A stretch of 64,000 bases of DNA from Diphasiastrum complanatum (GCA_029204225.1 CM055113.1:31794383-31858382), one strand, 5' to 3'; positions 47,617-58,760 are shown, numbered from the stretch's first letter. Numbers and translations: made by a program. Notes: generated by a model from the letters alone, not told the origin.

Positions 47617-47817
47617 TTTTTTTGACTGAATCACTTGGCATGTCGGCATGCCAAGTGATTCAGAATGCCAAGTGATTTAATTATTTTTTCTTCTTGCCCT
47701 AGTAGCTCACCACCATAGCACGTCGGCTTGCTATGGTGGTGGGTAGCAAAAACATAAAATAAAATAAAATTTGAATGACTTGGCACGCCAGTGTGCCAAG
47801 TGATTCAGTCAAAAAAA
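47617..47817. mobile_element. Foldback (MITE-like) element with three nested palindromes
   Basis: About 201 bp with perfect 24-bp terminal inverted repeats (47617-47640 and 47794-47817; core TGACTGAATCACTTGGCA). Left hairpin: CTGAATCACTTGGCATG, TCGG, CATGCCAAGTGATTCAG (47626-47663). Central hairpin: CACCACCATAGCA, eight bases, TGCTATGGTGGTG (47708-47741). Right hairpin around 47778-47802. No coding capacity. Poly-T and poly-A tips extend the ends; a target-site duplication is unclear. Confidence 0.85.
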
Positions 47818-47819
47818 AA

Positions 47820-48604
47820 ATTATGTTTGTAGCACAAGGCTAAAAATGTTTTTTAACTTCAAAAAAAAAATTATTTTGGGATTTCATTATGGGATTTTTA
47901 ACTATTTGCCAAACCACAATTCTTATTAATAAACATTCAAGTAGTGGCATAAAAAAGATAGCACACCATGTGTTATCTTTGTATTGACTCATGGCAAGAA
48001 TAAAACTCACAAAACTCGCAAAAAATTTACTCACAAAATGCCAAGCCCCTTATGGGAGCATTGTGGTTGTGTGATACTTTGCATTGTCACACATGCACTT
48101 GAGTGTGATTAAAGTGGTTTGAGTGTGATTTAATTACATAGTAGCAAGAACATGCATGACATCTTTTTTTTTCTAACCAAAGATTAAGAGACACATTTTG
48201 GATCTTAATGATCTGAAATTCTGCACAAATACAGCCATTGAAGTAGATACCAAAACTGATGATGAAGAGTGAAAACTTTGTATTCTGTTACTATACAATC
48301 AATACATATACAATGAGTACATATCATTTGATTATGATGCTCTTCTCTCTTGCTCCATAAAATCATTTGTATATGGTACATTTTGAAGAAGAATGGTAAG
48401 CAAGTGGAAGTTACTCATTTCAAAATTATCACACATTTTGGTGAATCTTCTTTTGTAGAGGATGCTATGCAGTGGATGGTTGTTTTCATGGAATGGATGC
48501 AACTAATGGATCTGGATTTTTTTTTTGTTCAATGGCTTTGATGGTCAAGAGGAAGATCAAGAGGTTGATAAAGGGCTTTAACCACACAAAAGGGAACGTG
48601 GCAA
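47820..48604. other. Intergenic, no gene seen
   Basis: AT-rich. No feature supported. Confidence 0.5.
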
Positions 48605-49290
48605 TTTGGAGCTAGTCAAGAGCATCAAAGGGAAGTCAAGTGGCAAAGATACTTTGGATCTATTTTTGCAGGTTATTGAAGACTCAAGTAAGGTCAAAGG
48701 AGAAGCAAGGAAGTGTTGTTCAAGTTTACTTTACTTGTTCTATCTCATGTTTGACAATTTCATGTGAATGTGTGCAAATTGTCAAGATATGGTGAAACTA
48801 GCTACATTGTTTTGCATCATTTTGATGTTGGAGCTGTACTAGCATTATTGGCTGGTTTTGCTGATGGAAATGAAGCTAATGGAGGCTCATTATATCACTC
48901 ATTCATGGTCAAGTCATCAAGGGTTGATAATATCTTATGGCAAGATGGAGATGGAGGCTCCGCCAGCCACCTGAACATGCCATCGTTACTTCGAATGACA
49001 TTATCAGTGGCAAATTAGATGAAGTTTCATTTAAGCTAGATGCTACTACCAAACATCAGAGCTCAAATGGATTTTCATGGTGGAGACATTAAGAAAGGAC
49101 AAAGATGGAGGAGACATGCAAGCATTGGTTGATTACTCACATTTATTGCTTGGTTGTTGTTATTTTCTAGAGATTTCAAAGTTGAAAGCATGGAGGAATC
49201 ATTGCATTTACATTCTATTTGGTTCTTCATGTTCTAGTTACATCTAGATATGTAAAATTGATGTAAGAAATAGTGAGGCGTGGAGAAGAT
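48605..49290. repeat. Dispersed repeat, copy 2
   Basis: Longer partner of 35030-35505, sharing GGCAATTTGGA, TTATTGAAGACTCAAGTAAG and ATGTAAAATTGATGTAAGAA in order. It is followed at 49405-49417 by GTTGAAGGGGGAG and then TGTGAAAGATTG, so it may be the 3' internal part of an LTR element. Confidence 0.7.
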
Positions 49291-49417
49291 TCTCTATATC
49301 AATTATGAAAGTTACTATAAAACCATAGAAAGGATGTCTACACTTAGGATGAGATAATTTTTAAGATGGATCAAAGTAGTGTGGTTAAATCTATGTTAAA
49401 ACTAGTTGAAGGGGGAG

Positions 49418-49830
49418 TGTGAAAGATTGTCAACTAGTTTGTTGGTTATTTGGCATTTTTGGAGGCCAACATGAAATCTCAAGTTAGAGATAGGTTCATA
49501 TTTAACAATAAAGGACTAAATAGTATTTTTACTATTTTTGGCAAGTAGATAAATGCATGAGGTCGAGTTCGGACCCATTCTAATTGCTTGGCAATCTGCT
49601 GTTTAGCACTTATCTATTTTCTCTCTCCATGTATGAACTTGCACACTTTTCTAAACTTGCTGTATTTTGTGGATTTTGTTATTTGTCGAATATGAACTCT
49701 ACAATAGAACCACTGAGAAATAATTGACAAATATAGTTTCGTTTTTCATTGGTTCCTCCATTTTGTAATGAAATGTTGCCCGTGCTTGCCAATGTGACTT
49801 CTCCATCCAAGCATAGGCGGAGCAAAAGCA
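49418..49830 (+). mobile_element. Possible 3' LTR start of a decayed copia-like element
   Basis: A polypurine tract (GTTGAAGGGGGAG) followed by TGTGAAAGATTG and an ACTAGTTTGTTGG block, a layout like the copia #6 LTR at 63048. The right end was not found. Confidence 0.45.
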
Positions 49831-49839
49831 CATCGATTC

Positions 49840-50225
49840 TTGTCAAACCACACTGGTAAGGCTACTAATATTCAACACTCAGTCTGGACATATATTGTTG
49901 CTGCCACTCAGGACTTTGAGGTGAGCGACAAAACTAGATTACTAAAAGTTGATGTATGGAGGAAGCTTGACAGTATGATTAAAATTTTAAGAAAAGATAA
50001 ATTTTCTGATATTGATAAGAAAGCTCTACAAAAGACTTGTGTCGAGTTTGTTGATGTAGTATCAAAAGCATGGGGAGAAGATCACATCACTCATTACATG
50101 GTTAGTATAAATGCTTCGAGTTGCTTTTAATTTTCCCTATATCTTTTGATCCAAGCATAAGACTGACATTACGATTTTGACATTATATGGAAGCCTGAGT
50201 GTCTGGTCATCATCCATCTAATGTA
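49840..50225 (+). pseudogene. Unidentified spliced protein family, copy 1 (fragment)
   Basis: I do not recognise the family. The open part contains VWTYIVAATQDFE, VDVWRKLDSMIKIL and AWGEDHITHYM, aligning with VRYAIWKEIVLAARVIEE, VWRNFNKLIG and GWGEDHVTHYM in copy 2. After HYM comes GTTAGT (50101), which fits a splice donor. An acceptor-like ATCCAAG ends at 50155, and the next block (TATGGAAGC, TGGTCATCA) again matches copy 2. Upstream exons are missing. The order of blocks suggests a transposase or other transposon-borne protein; that is inference. Confidence 0.6.
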
Positions 50226-51168
50226 GCATCCAACTAAGTATGATGCTAATGCAATCACCAATCATAGTGTTGTCCACTTTCATTGCTATATATTTGTTGT
50301 TTTACACTCTCACCACATTTGAGCTTAAGTAAAAGTATTAGAAATTCGACTATGATCTATGGAAGCTCTAAATGCAGTAATGTACAAGTAATTAGATTTG
50401 ATGTAATGGTAGTGGTTGGGACATGTGACTTAGACTAAACATCAAATCCCTATTGCAATCACCTAGTGTTGAAAATAAAAAAGCCATCTATCTTGACTTT
50501 TAAGGTTTGATGAAATATCCATCATGCATGTAGTTGTAGAACCTGAAAAGGCCAAAAATGGCTTGGTAGGAACTCGAGCCAATCCACATGCATTAAGCCA
50601 AGTTTGCCAAATATGACATGCAAAGCAAACTCAAACTTGTATTGGGGCACATGCATGAACATTTGTACATATGTATTCTAGAACATGACACATGTAGGAA
50701 AAATATAGATGAAGTTGCATTTCTCAACATGCAAAGTTGTAGGTGTCAAATTTTTGGTAGAAACTACTCTTAGAAGTGGACCAATGAGATTCAAGGCTTG
50801 ATCTACCTCGAGCTAGTACCATTCACTATATATGTAAGTGATTGCTCTCACTATTTTGTTGATGAATCAAGCATTGAAGCCATTCTCTATTCATTTTGGA
50901 TTTTTGCCTTGTAAGCCTGAATTGTCCATTCTCTCTCTATTCGAGGAGAAGGCTTTGCTCATACATTAACTTTCTTGGTACTTTCCCCACATGTGTGAAA
51001 ATAATCAATTATTGATTTTTAGCATGTTAGATTGTGATTTAGCCATAGAATCTAGATATAGATCTTGTTTCTCAAGCTACAATTGATCTATGTGCAGACA
51101 CAAAGCTTAGGAAGATCATTCACACTTTGAAAGTACATCCCACACATGTGAACTTCTTGGAATTTCAC
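50226..51168. other. Region before copia #5 PBS; probably contains its 5' LTR
   Basis: The sequence just before the PBS ends TTTCACA, as an LTR should, and CTATATATG at about 50828 could be its TATA. The left LTR edge could not be set because no second LTR was found. Confidence 0.35.
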
Positions 51169-51169
51169 A

Positions 51170-52610
51170 TGGTATCAGAGTCAAACTAAGCTTACCATGC
51201 TATAACCATTTCATGTATGAGAAATTTCAAATTCTATTCAAGTACGAAAGCAGCTTTTTCACAATTTTCTATCATTTCTTGAGAAGTTTGTGGATCAAAG
51301 AGACCAAAATAGAAGTTTTCAGATTTGAACAGGTACTGTAAGGATTTCTAAGATTTCACACGTGTGAAAATCAGCCCACTTCATTCCTATTGTTCTCTTT
51401 GATGCTTAATCTAAAGATAGTGACTAGATAGCTTGTTCGAAAGCTAGAAAAGTCTAGTTTCCATTGCAATTTGTTTCAAATTAATTTGATAAGCCAATCA
51501 AAAGTAACAAGCTTTTGATGAAGTGTAGGTAGGGCTCCTAGACCTGTGTGGACACTTTTTGATTTGATCAAAAATTGCTTGTTTGATCCAAAAACCCATA
51601 TCTATGCATACCAATTTAGACAAACTTGAGATCTAGACATTGTTTTGAGTTGTTTGACACATTGTTTCATACAAAGCCATTGTATTTGAGTCAATTGTGG
51701 TTTCTTTGAGCATCCCACATATGCCAAAGAATGTTTATGCCAAAACTTGTCTAAACTCCATTGCAAAGTGAGAGGTTGATCTAGTTTGAAAAACATTGGT
51801 AGAAATTTTGAGATCTATCTCAAATTTTGTTGCAAGATCTTGCATAGGAATTGGTAGTACACACTTTGTGAGTCCTACAGTGAGGGAGAAGCAACATATT
51901 TTTTTGTACATTACAAGGATTTTCACACATTAATGGCCTCCATGGGATCCTACCTCTTAGAAGCTAGTGAAAGACTGAACACCTCCAATTACTCTATTTG
52001 GAAGGTTAAAATGGAGTCAATCCTAATACTCCAAGATGTTATGGACAAAGATCTTAGAATTGAGGAGGAGCCTCAAATACAACAAGAAGTGCAAAAATAT
52101 AAGAAGAGATCTAGGATGGCCCTTCATTTTATCATAATGAATGTCTCTAATGAGATCTTAAGAGAAATTGGCACTTGCACCTCTTCCAAGGAAGCTTGGC
52201 ATGCACTCAAAGCTATCTATGAGGCCAAGAAGTGATGAGAGTGCTTTTACTTATGTATTGAGAATCAAAAATCTTCATAGAGAGCTTACTTGTGTTGGAG
52301 TCTCAATCAACCAAAGGAGCTCAAGTCATCCTGGGGAGAAGCTATAAATTTTGCAAACTACTTGTGCAATGGATTACCTCACATTTCTCTTGGAGGAAAA
52401 TCACCATATGAAGTCTTATTCAACAATAAGCCTAAGGTTGATCACCTTAGAGTTTTTGGAAGTACTTGCTTTGCTCATATTCCCATGGAAACAAGGAGGA
52501 AAGATGATCCAAGTTCACTCAAAGGGATCATGGTTGGGTATTCATCCAACAAGAAGGCATATAGAATCTTTATTCCCTCTACCTCAAAGACAATTTTGAG
52601 TAGAGATAAA
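51170..52610 (+). mobile_element. Copia #5: heavily deleted Ty1/copia remnant
   Basis: TGGTATCAGAGTC at 51170 is the primer-binding site. Gag N-terminus follows (51933-52235), then a short later Gag piece near 52250-52310, then directly the C-terminal half of integrase (to about 52610). Protease, the integrase catalytic core, RT and RNase H are missing. The integrase frame passes into an unrelated protein family. Confidence 0.7.
51933..52235 (+). pseudogene. Copia #5 Gag N-terminus
   Basis: 100 codons from ATG: LNTSNYSIWKVKMESILILQ and EILREIGTCTSSKEAWHAL, the DUF4219/UBN2 Gag pattern. It ends at a stop just after IYEAKK, about where Gag would continue with an Arg/Lys-rich stretch. Confidence 0.75.
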
Positions 52611-52835
52611 CATGACCATATAATACTTTCATGGATATTTTCACGAACAAATTATGACAAGATTATAAAGAGACATTTGGAGGGTGAAAAACTTATAGTC
52701 AAAAATCATGGAAGTTTCCAAATTCAATGGCACCTTGCAGGCGATTTGAAAACATTGAAATGTATGTATAATGTCTCTCATGGGTCAACATCAAAGCATC
52801 CATGTCTTTATTGTATGAAGGATTGCTACAATTGA
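52290..52835 (+). pseudogene. Chimeric frame: copia integrase end joined to an unidentified CLYC-motif protein
   Basis: One open frame of 181 codons. Residues about 15-106 are copia integrase C-terminal half (FANYLCNGLPHISLGGKSPYE, VFGSTCFAHIP, GIMVGYS, and KTILSRD). Residues about 135-180 belong to another family: GSFQIQWHLAGDLKTLKC and STSKHPCLYCMKDCY, with a CxxC pair. The junction falls at residues 107-115 (about 52608-52635). Recombination or insertion is the simplest cause. The first codon is arbitrary, as the real coding start is unknown. Confidence 0.65.
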
Positions 52836-53322
52836 AATTGGGGACGACCAAACACTGGCCCAACATGTGTCAGATATGCAATTTGGAAAGAAATTGTTTT
52901 AGCCGCACGAGTAATCGAAGAAAATTGTAAAATGGACAAGGCACAAGTGTGGAGAAACTTCAACAAACTCATAGGTGTTATCATGAAGGAAACCCTATTA
53001 TCAGAAGATATGAGTACTCTACAAAATCATTGCTCCACATTTGTAAAATCTATACGAGATGGTTGGGGAGAAGATCATGTTACACATTATATGGTACTGT
53101 TCTATTTCATTATATGGTACTTATATCATTCATGGTTATATTTATATGTACTGATATTACTTTTTTCAACTATTGTTTGCAGCACGTCTTTCTTCATCAT
53201 GCAACTTATTTTGCAAAAGAATATGGGAGCTTAAGTATCTAGTCATCACAAGGCATGGCAAAATCAAATTGGCAAGCAAGAAGCGCATTTCATAGAGCTA
53301 CAAATCATGGTGGACATAATTA
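52690..53322 (+). pseudogene. Unidentified spliced protein family, copy 2, with intron
   Basis: Exon 1 runs from the WHLAGDLK and PCLYC region, through a stop at 52833, then WGRPNTGPTCVRYAIWKEIV, VWRNFNKLIG and GWGEDHVTHYM, ending at ATG before GTACTG (53094). The intron 53094-53182 ends TTGTTTGCAG. Exon 2 reads HVFLHHATYFAKEYGSLSI, a TAG where TGG is likely, then SSQGMAKSNWQARSAFHRA. The splice is in phase. Two internal stops make it a pseudogene. The CxxC pair and conserved W/H residues suggest a DNA-binding or transposase-like protein, but I cannot name it. Confidence 0.62.
53094..53182 (+). other. Predicted intron in copy 2 of the unidentified family
   Basis: The donor ATG/GTACTG and acceptor TTTGCAG/CAC join two stretches that are contiguous in the protein family, phase 0. 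Copy 1 has a matching shorter interval, 50101-50155. Confidence 0.6.
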
Positions 53323-53474
53323 AAAAATAAATATCTAGTAGAATTATTCTAGTTGTTTTACAGACGAAGACAAATATCAAGCTAAGAACTCGCCAAAAAT
53401 GTTATCATCTTTCATAAAGCGTTCAAATTCATCAGAAAAGAGAGATCTTCTTGATACAAAGGAAAACATGTATG

Positions 53475-53632
<158 letters not shown>

Positions 53633-53704
53633 TCCATGTTGGGTTCTGTCAAGGATAGAAATTCAAAACTAACCTCTAGCATGTCTAATACAATCATAAA
53701 TGTT

Positions 53705-53818
53705 TCCCAAACCCCCCATCGGGGGGCAACCGCCCCCCGGACCCCCTATTTCTTGGGGGGCTACGACCCCCCGAACCCCCCGTTTCTCGGGGGGCTACCG
53801 CCCCCTGAACCCCCTGAG
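53705..53818. repeat. GC-rich hairpin minisatellite, three units of about 34 bp
   Basis: Units pair CCCCCC with GGGGGG around short spacers: ACCCCCCATCGGGGGG, then CTATTTCTTGGGGGGCTACG, then CGTTTCTCGGGGGGCTACCG. Each could fold as a stable hairpin. Confidence 0.85.
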
Positions 53819-54002
53819 CATTTATTGAAAACCAGAGCAAATAACAACCAAATAGCTATTGAAAATAAGATCTGTTTGTGACCCATCTACTGCACTTCTG
53901 AGAGGCAAAACACTCGTTTGACCATTGATCCCCTAAAAAAATTTCAGCCATAAGCTATTTTTCCCAAAAAAAAAAACAAATAATTTTTTTTTTTTGCGAT
54001 TT

Positions 54003-54060
54003 TGGGAGGAGAAACACGTTTCTCAGAAACGCGGTTTCCGAAACGTCTCCTCCCAGAAAC
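54003..54060. repeat. Imperfect palindrome with GGGAGGAGA/TCTCCTCCC arms
   Basis: TGGGAGGAGAAAC at about 54003 faces GTCTCCTCCCA at about 54046, separated by GAAACGCG-type words. Possibly the remains of a small foldback element. Confidence 0.6.
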
Positions 54061-54082
54061 GCGATTCTATGCAACTATGGTA

Positions 54083-54384
<302 letters not shown>

Positions 54385-54439
54385 TTGCTTGTGCCCGCTG
54401 GCGGATGTGCGTGCATGCATGCGTGTCCTAATGGCTATG

Positions 54440-54532
54440 TATGTGTGTGTGTGTGTGCGCGCGAGTGTGTGTATGTGCATGTGTTGTGTGTGTTGTGTGT
54501 ATGTTTGTGTGCCATGTGTGTGTTTATGAAAG

Positions 54533-54563
<31 letters not shown>

Positions 54564-54870
54564 CGTGTGTTTACGAAGTGTGTGTGTGGGTTTAGGGAGT
54601 GTGTGTGTGTGTCGGTTGTGGATTAGGATTAGGTTGTGGCTTTAGGCTTTAGGCTTAGGTTGTGTGTGTGTGTGTGTGTGAGCTCGAAAGTGTGTGTGTG
54701 TTTGTGGGTGTGCGCACTATGTTGTGTGTTGTGCGTGTGTTTGTGTGTATGGGTATGTGTGTGTGGGGCTGCGTGTATTTGTGGGTGTGCGCACTATGTT
54801 GTGTTGTGTGTTGTGCATGTGTTTTTGTGTATGTGTATTTGTGTGCGTGTGCGTGTGTGGGTAAGGGTTA
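54440..54870. repeat. Degenerate TG-rich minisatellite
   Basis: Includes a repeat of about 76 bp sharing TTTGTGGGTGTGCGCACTAT (54700 and 54778) and TTTAGGCTTTAGGCTTAGG near 54641. Confidence 0.85.
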
Positions 54871-55157
54871 GAGTGGATCTTTATGGATGTGTGTTTGCAT
54901 GTGTTTGGGCTGAGCTCAGAGCTCAAAAAATCCGGCCTACGTGTTCCATCCCACTTGAGAATAGATTTGGGATCACTTTGTGTTTTGGATGGTTCGACAT
55001 GCATCGACATGAAGCTTCGACACCTTGACATGTGTGTGGTTGTGTGCTTTTAGGTGTGCATGTGTGTGTGTGTGTACGGAGAGAGAATTTGATGATTATA
55101 AGATTTTATCATGCAATTTGTTATTTAACATGATGACATCTCCCCTCCCCCTTATCC

Positions 55158-55249
55158 CCCATCCTTTTATTAGAATTTTTAAAAATTGCTAATTAAAGCC
55201 ACTCCCATCCTTTTATTAGAATTTTAAAAATTGCTAATTAAAATTTAGC
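55158..55249. repeat. 46-bp tandem duplication
   Basis: ATCCTTTTATTAGAATTTT at 55161 and 55207, each followed by AAAAATTGCTAATTAAA. Confidence 0.9.
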
Positions 55250-56410
55250 TTGTTTGTTGTGATGGAAGGTGGAGAAGTTGTAGCCATGAAATCCTGGGAA
55301 CTGGGCATGGGCATGGATACCTATAAAAAATAGTAGACATCCTACTCTATTTTAAGCAAACATCCTACTCTATTTTAAACTGTAATTTATTATTTTTGAG
55401 CAATAAAGAAAGATTATGGCTCAAATTTTATGTAAAAAATAGTCTTGTTTGACTTGTACTGGTGGTTAGTTCCTTTGGAACCTTTTGGGAGCATGTATCA
55501 TTAAAAACTTTAATTATCACTTGAATGATTGCACATGCATGACTTTCTTTTCCAAATGTCTAAGTTGGGTACATCTATTCTATATATATGAATTTTCTAT
55601 TTTAATGTCAATAATGGAAAATGTAAGCCCTATTATCTTTTGTACATTATCAAGAACATGCTCCTACATTGAGCATGCACCTACATTGAGCATGTGCATA
55701 GACAATGTTACGACGTCCAACTGATACAACATGAAGTTTGAAAAAAGATTTCAAGCCTTGGAAGTTTGAAGTGGATAGGAAAAACCTTCTTAAAAATATA
55801 AAACCCCTTATATGACATATTGGGCAAGAAGCCATCGCACCTAGTTCCCTTTGGGATGTAAACAGTAGATTACAGGTTCTGGGGAGTGATTCCGAATACA
55901 GGTTATGTTCAAGTGAGGGAGTTGACTCATTGACTAATGCTATCTAATTTTTGTCAAGAGTCTCCATTTTTGTGAGTGGATGGGCAGAAGCTAATTTCTC
56001 GCATAGTTATCATTTGAAACTAATGAAACTAATATGTAAATTAGTTTGCACACTATGAATTTGAAAGGTCACAAAATATGAACCTAATGATAGTTCAACC
56101 GAATTTCTTAGATTACATAGCACTTTGACGTTTTAAAAGTAGCTAATCTGTGCCACAAAAGCTTCTATCTCAGTAGGTCCAAATAAACAAAAGTCTTAGC
56201 ATGAAGAGGAAAGCGGTAACAATCCATGAACGCATCAAGACTGAAATCTTTAGAGATAAAAGCGCAGTTTGACATTTTAGAAGTAAATTGATCTATTTGC
56301 AAATTTTAGTTCCCAAGTCGTGTTGATTCATTTGTCAATTTTCTAGGCATCTATGTACAAAATGGCCATGCAGGCTCTGCTATTTGGCACTCATATGCTC
56401 CATAAATAAA
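55250..56410. other. Intergenic upstream of the ZIP pseudogene
   Basis: No gene recognised. Confidence 0.5.
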
Positions 56411-56413
56411 ACT

Positions 56414-56583
56414 GCATCAATTCAATTTATTTAATTTGATCAAGTCCACACTGCTGCTTCTTGGGTTAAGATGGAGCATTTCATGGTTGGTTCTATAGTA
56501 CTGAAAAAATGCATTGATTCAATTTATATAGTTTCATCAAGTCCACTACTTGCTTCTCGGATTAAGGTGGAAAATTTCTAGCG
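56414..56583. repeat. Imperfect 97-bp tandem duplication upstream of the ZIP pseudogene
   Basis: GCATCAATTCAATTTAT (56414) and GCATTGATTCAATTTAT (56511), each followed by ATCAAGTCCAC and a TGCTTCT motif. Confidence 0.75.
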
Positions 56584-56621
56584 TCAGGCATGCTATCTAC
56601 GTTTGAGAAAGCAAACCCACT

Positions 56622-56993
56622 ATGGCGAGCACTGAGCTGAATAGCAACTGCTCCCTAGATCTTCCTTTTAGAGAGAAATTGCTCTCTATGAATCTCAAAG
56701 GAGTAGCGAGTCCTACAATCCTCGTAGTCTGCATGTTGGGGATGGCATTGACTCAGTTTACAAAGAGATCTTACTCCTTCAGACCTGACGGTTTAGCTTT
56801 TTCCATAATCAAGGCGTTTGCTGCGGGCGTGGTGCTAGCTACACACTTTGTCCATGTTCTGCCAGATGCCTTTAAGGCTCTCTAGAGAAATTGTCTACCT
56901 TCGCATCCCTGGAGCTCTTTTCCCTTCGCAGGTTTCATTGCTTTGGTAGCTTCTCTTGTCACTCTCTTTCTCGAAGTTCTGGGAACTGCGGAA
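56622..56993 (+). pseudogene. ZIP family zinc/iron transporter, 3'-truncated pseudogene
   Basis: ATG at 56622. Reads a first membrane segment (SPTILVVCMLGMALT), then IIKAFAAGVVLATHFVHVLP, the second membrane segment with the HFxHVLPD metal-binding motif of plant IRT/ZIP proteins. A TAG after ALSLAL-equivalent KAL (56883) interrupts it. The same frame then continues CLPSHPWSSFPFAGFIALV, the conserved start of the third segment, to a TGA at 56993. Full-length proteins have eight membrane segments, so about two thirds is missing. An intron could lie after 56990, but the TAG argues for a pseudogene. Confidence 0.85.
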
Positions 56994-58170
56994 TGAACAA
57001 AACTACAATTGTCTATATCTATATGAGGGGTGTAATTACATGACCAAATTTATCAAGAAGATCAACAAGCTGAAAACGATTCTCATAAACTAACTTATCA
57101 ATATCGAAAGTAGAAAAGAAAAGAAAAATAAAGTAATTTATTTGTTCGAAGGGAATTTCACTGATAGCCAAGAATTTCACTGATAGCCAAGAATTCCCTC
57201 AAGGCCTCCGAAGATGTCAAGATAGACATAGTACTAATTGTAAATTAAAAAAAAAAAAAACCAAGTATTGTTTCAACGCGTGTAGACACGGGCGCAACAA
57301 AAAGCCAATAAGAAAATGCGTTGATTCGATATTACAAGAAAACAATAGGATATTGATTCAACACACAATGGGGAATGATTTAAGTAGACTTGTAGATGAT
57401 GGTGCATGCATAGGTGATGTCAGTTCAACGTGCAGGTGATGTGCACGTGAACATAAGAAAGCTAACACGTGCATTGAATCGATACATGAGGAAGGAGAAC
57501 AAGAAGCGGAAAGGTTGCGAGAAAAGTAGATTGCAAACTGAAAGAAAAAAATTGAAATGAGTCTACATTTGTATATATAGAAGATTGGCTTAAATTGCAG
57601 CCATACACTTGTCACATCTTCAACGGGTAGTTGACGTCAAAATACGATGACCAATAATATATGAACACGTGGGGTTCAAACACACTCACATCTAATAATA
57701 ATCATCACAAAAGAAGACACGCGATTCCACAATTTATGGGCTCAAATTTCAAGACACTCAACAAATGACATCTAGCAATTATTATTCTAAAATACAATTA
57801 GAAAATATTTTATGGATTTCCATGAGATCCTAGATTCTATGGATGTCGAATTCGAGGCTTGACATGACCTGAAACATACTCAATCATGATCACAAATTTT
57901 AATGAAGGGCATTAATGATTGGCTATGCATCCCATCCCCCAAATCTTATATAAACGCTTATTCCAAACGTAAAAAATATTTACGACCTTCTCGTTCGCTC
58001 GCTCACTCGCTCCTAATACCAATTCAGCACACATTCAGTTATCTCCATCACTCTCATCATCTACTCTGCGCTCTCAATCGATACTCGACCCTCAATCAAT
58101 CAGTCTCGATATCGATTCAGTGCCCGCACGCACTTACCTCTCCTGCATTGGCGTGCAGCTGGTACCTAAC
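56994..58170. other. Intergenic, no gene seen; one small tandem repeat
   Basis: AATTTCACTGATAGCCAAG is repeated in tandem near 57165-57206. Nothing else is supported. Confidence 0.5.
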
Positions 58171-58174
58171 TTAT

Positions 58175-58760
58175 TATGAGATGCATTTTATCAAAATACT
58201 TGCCAAGCTTGGAGCTCTCAAATACATGAGAAATTTTAAGTACACCTTTTGATACATTGATGACGTATGTTTTGTTAATAATCTCGTGGTCCTACAATTT
58301 TTGGATAAAAAACAAACCCGATTAAAAAGTAATCCATTTTGGATTTACACTCTGGAATACCTAGAGATTAAATTCGAGGATGTTGAAAATTATATTATCA
58401 ACTTCTTAAACATCACTACCAGATTTGATCCAATTATTGGTGCTTTCCATATGTATAAATATGATAAGAGGAGAGCTCTACCCTTCTCTATTTGTCAAGT
58501 CATCCACCTAGCATCAAACAAGCCTATCTTTAACTCATACAAAGTGATCGTTTCACAAGTTATAGCTACTATGTACTGTTGTAATGACCAAAATACCCTG
58601 ATTAATGAGGTGGAAAAATAGATAAATGCTTTTCAAAGGAATGGTTTCATGAAAGACAAATTATGTAATATTGTCACCAATATCGTTAAGAGCAAACAAT
58701 TTTATGGGCTTAAATATATATTACTTGATGGTGATAGGTTATTTTTGGCGGGCAGTTAGC
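58175..58760 (+). pseudogene. Reverse transcriptase fragment, Penelope-like or related non-LTR type
   Basis: The frame reads ALKYMRNFKYTF, TGA, then YIDDVCFVNN at 58253, the RT catalytic YxDD. The TGA sits where Arg (CGA) is expected. Next come FHMYKYDKRRALPFSICQ, VIHLASNKP and SYKVIVSQVIATMYCCN, then TAG at 58619, then INAFQRNGFM. The order YIDD, YDKRxxxPFSI, SxKVxxSQxI is known to me from Penelope-like and similar retroelements, not from copia, gypsy or L1. N-terminal RT fingers and any endonuclease are missing. Confidence 0.6.
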
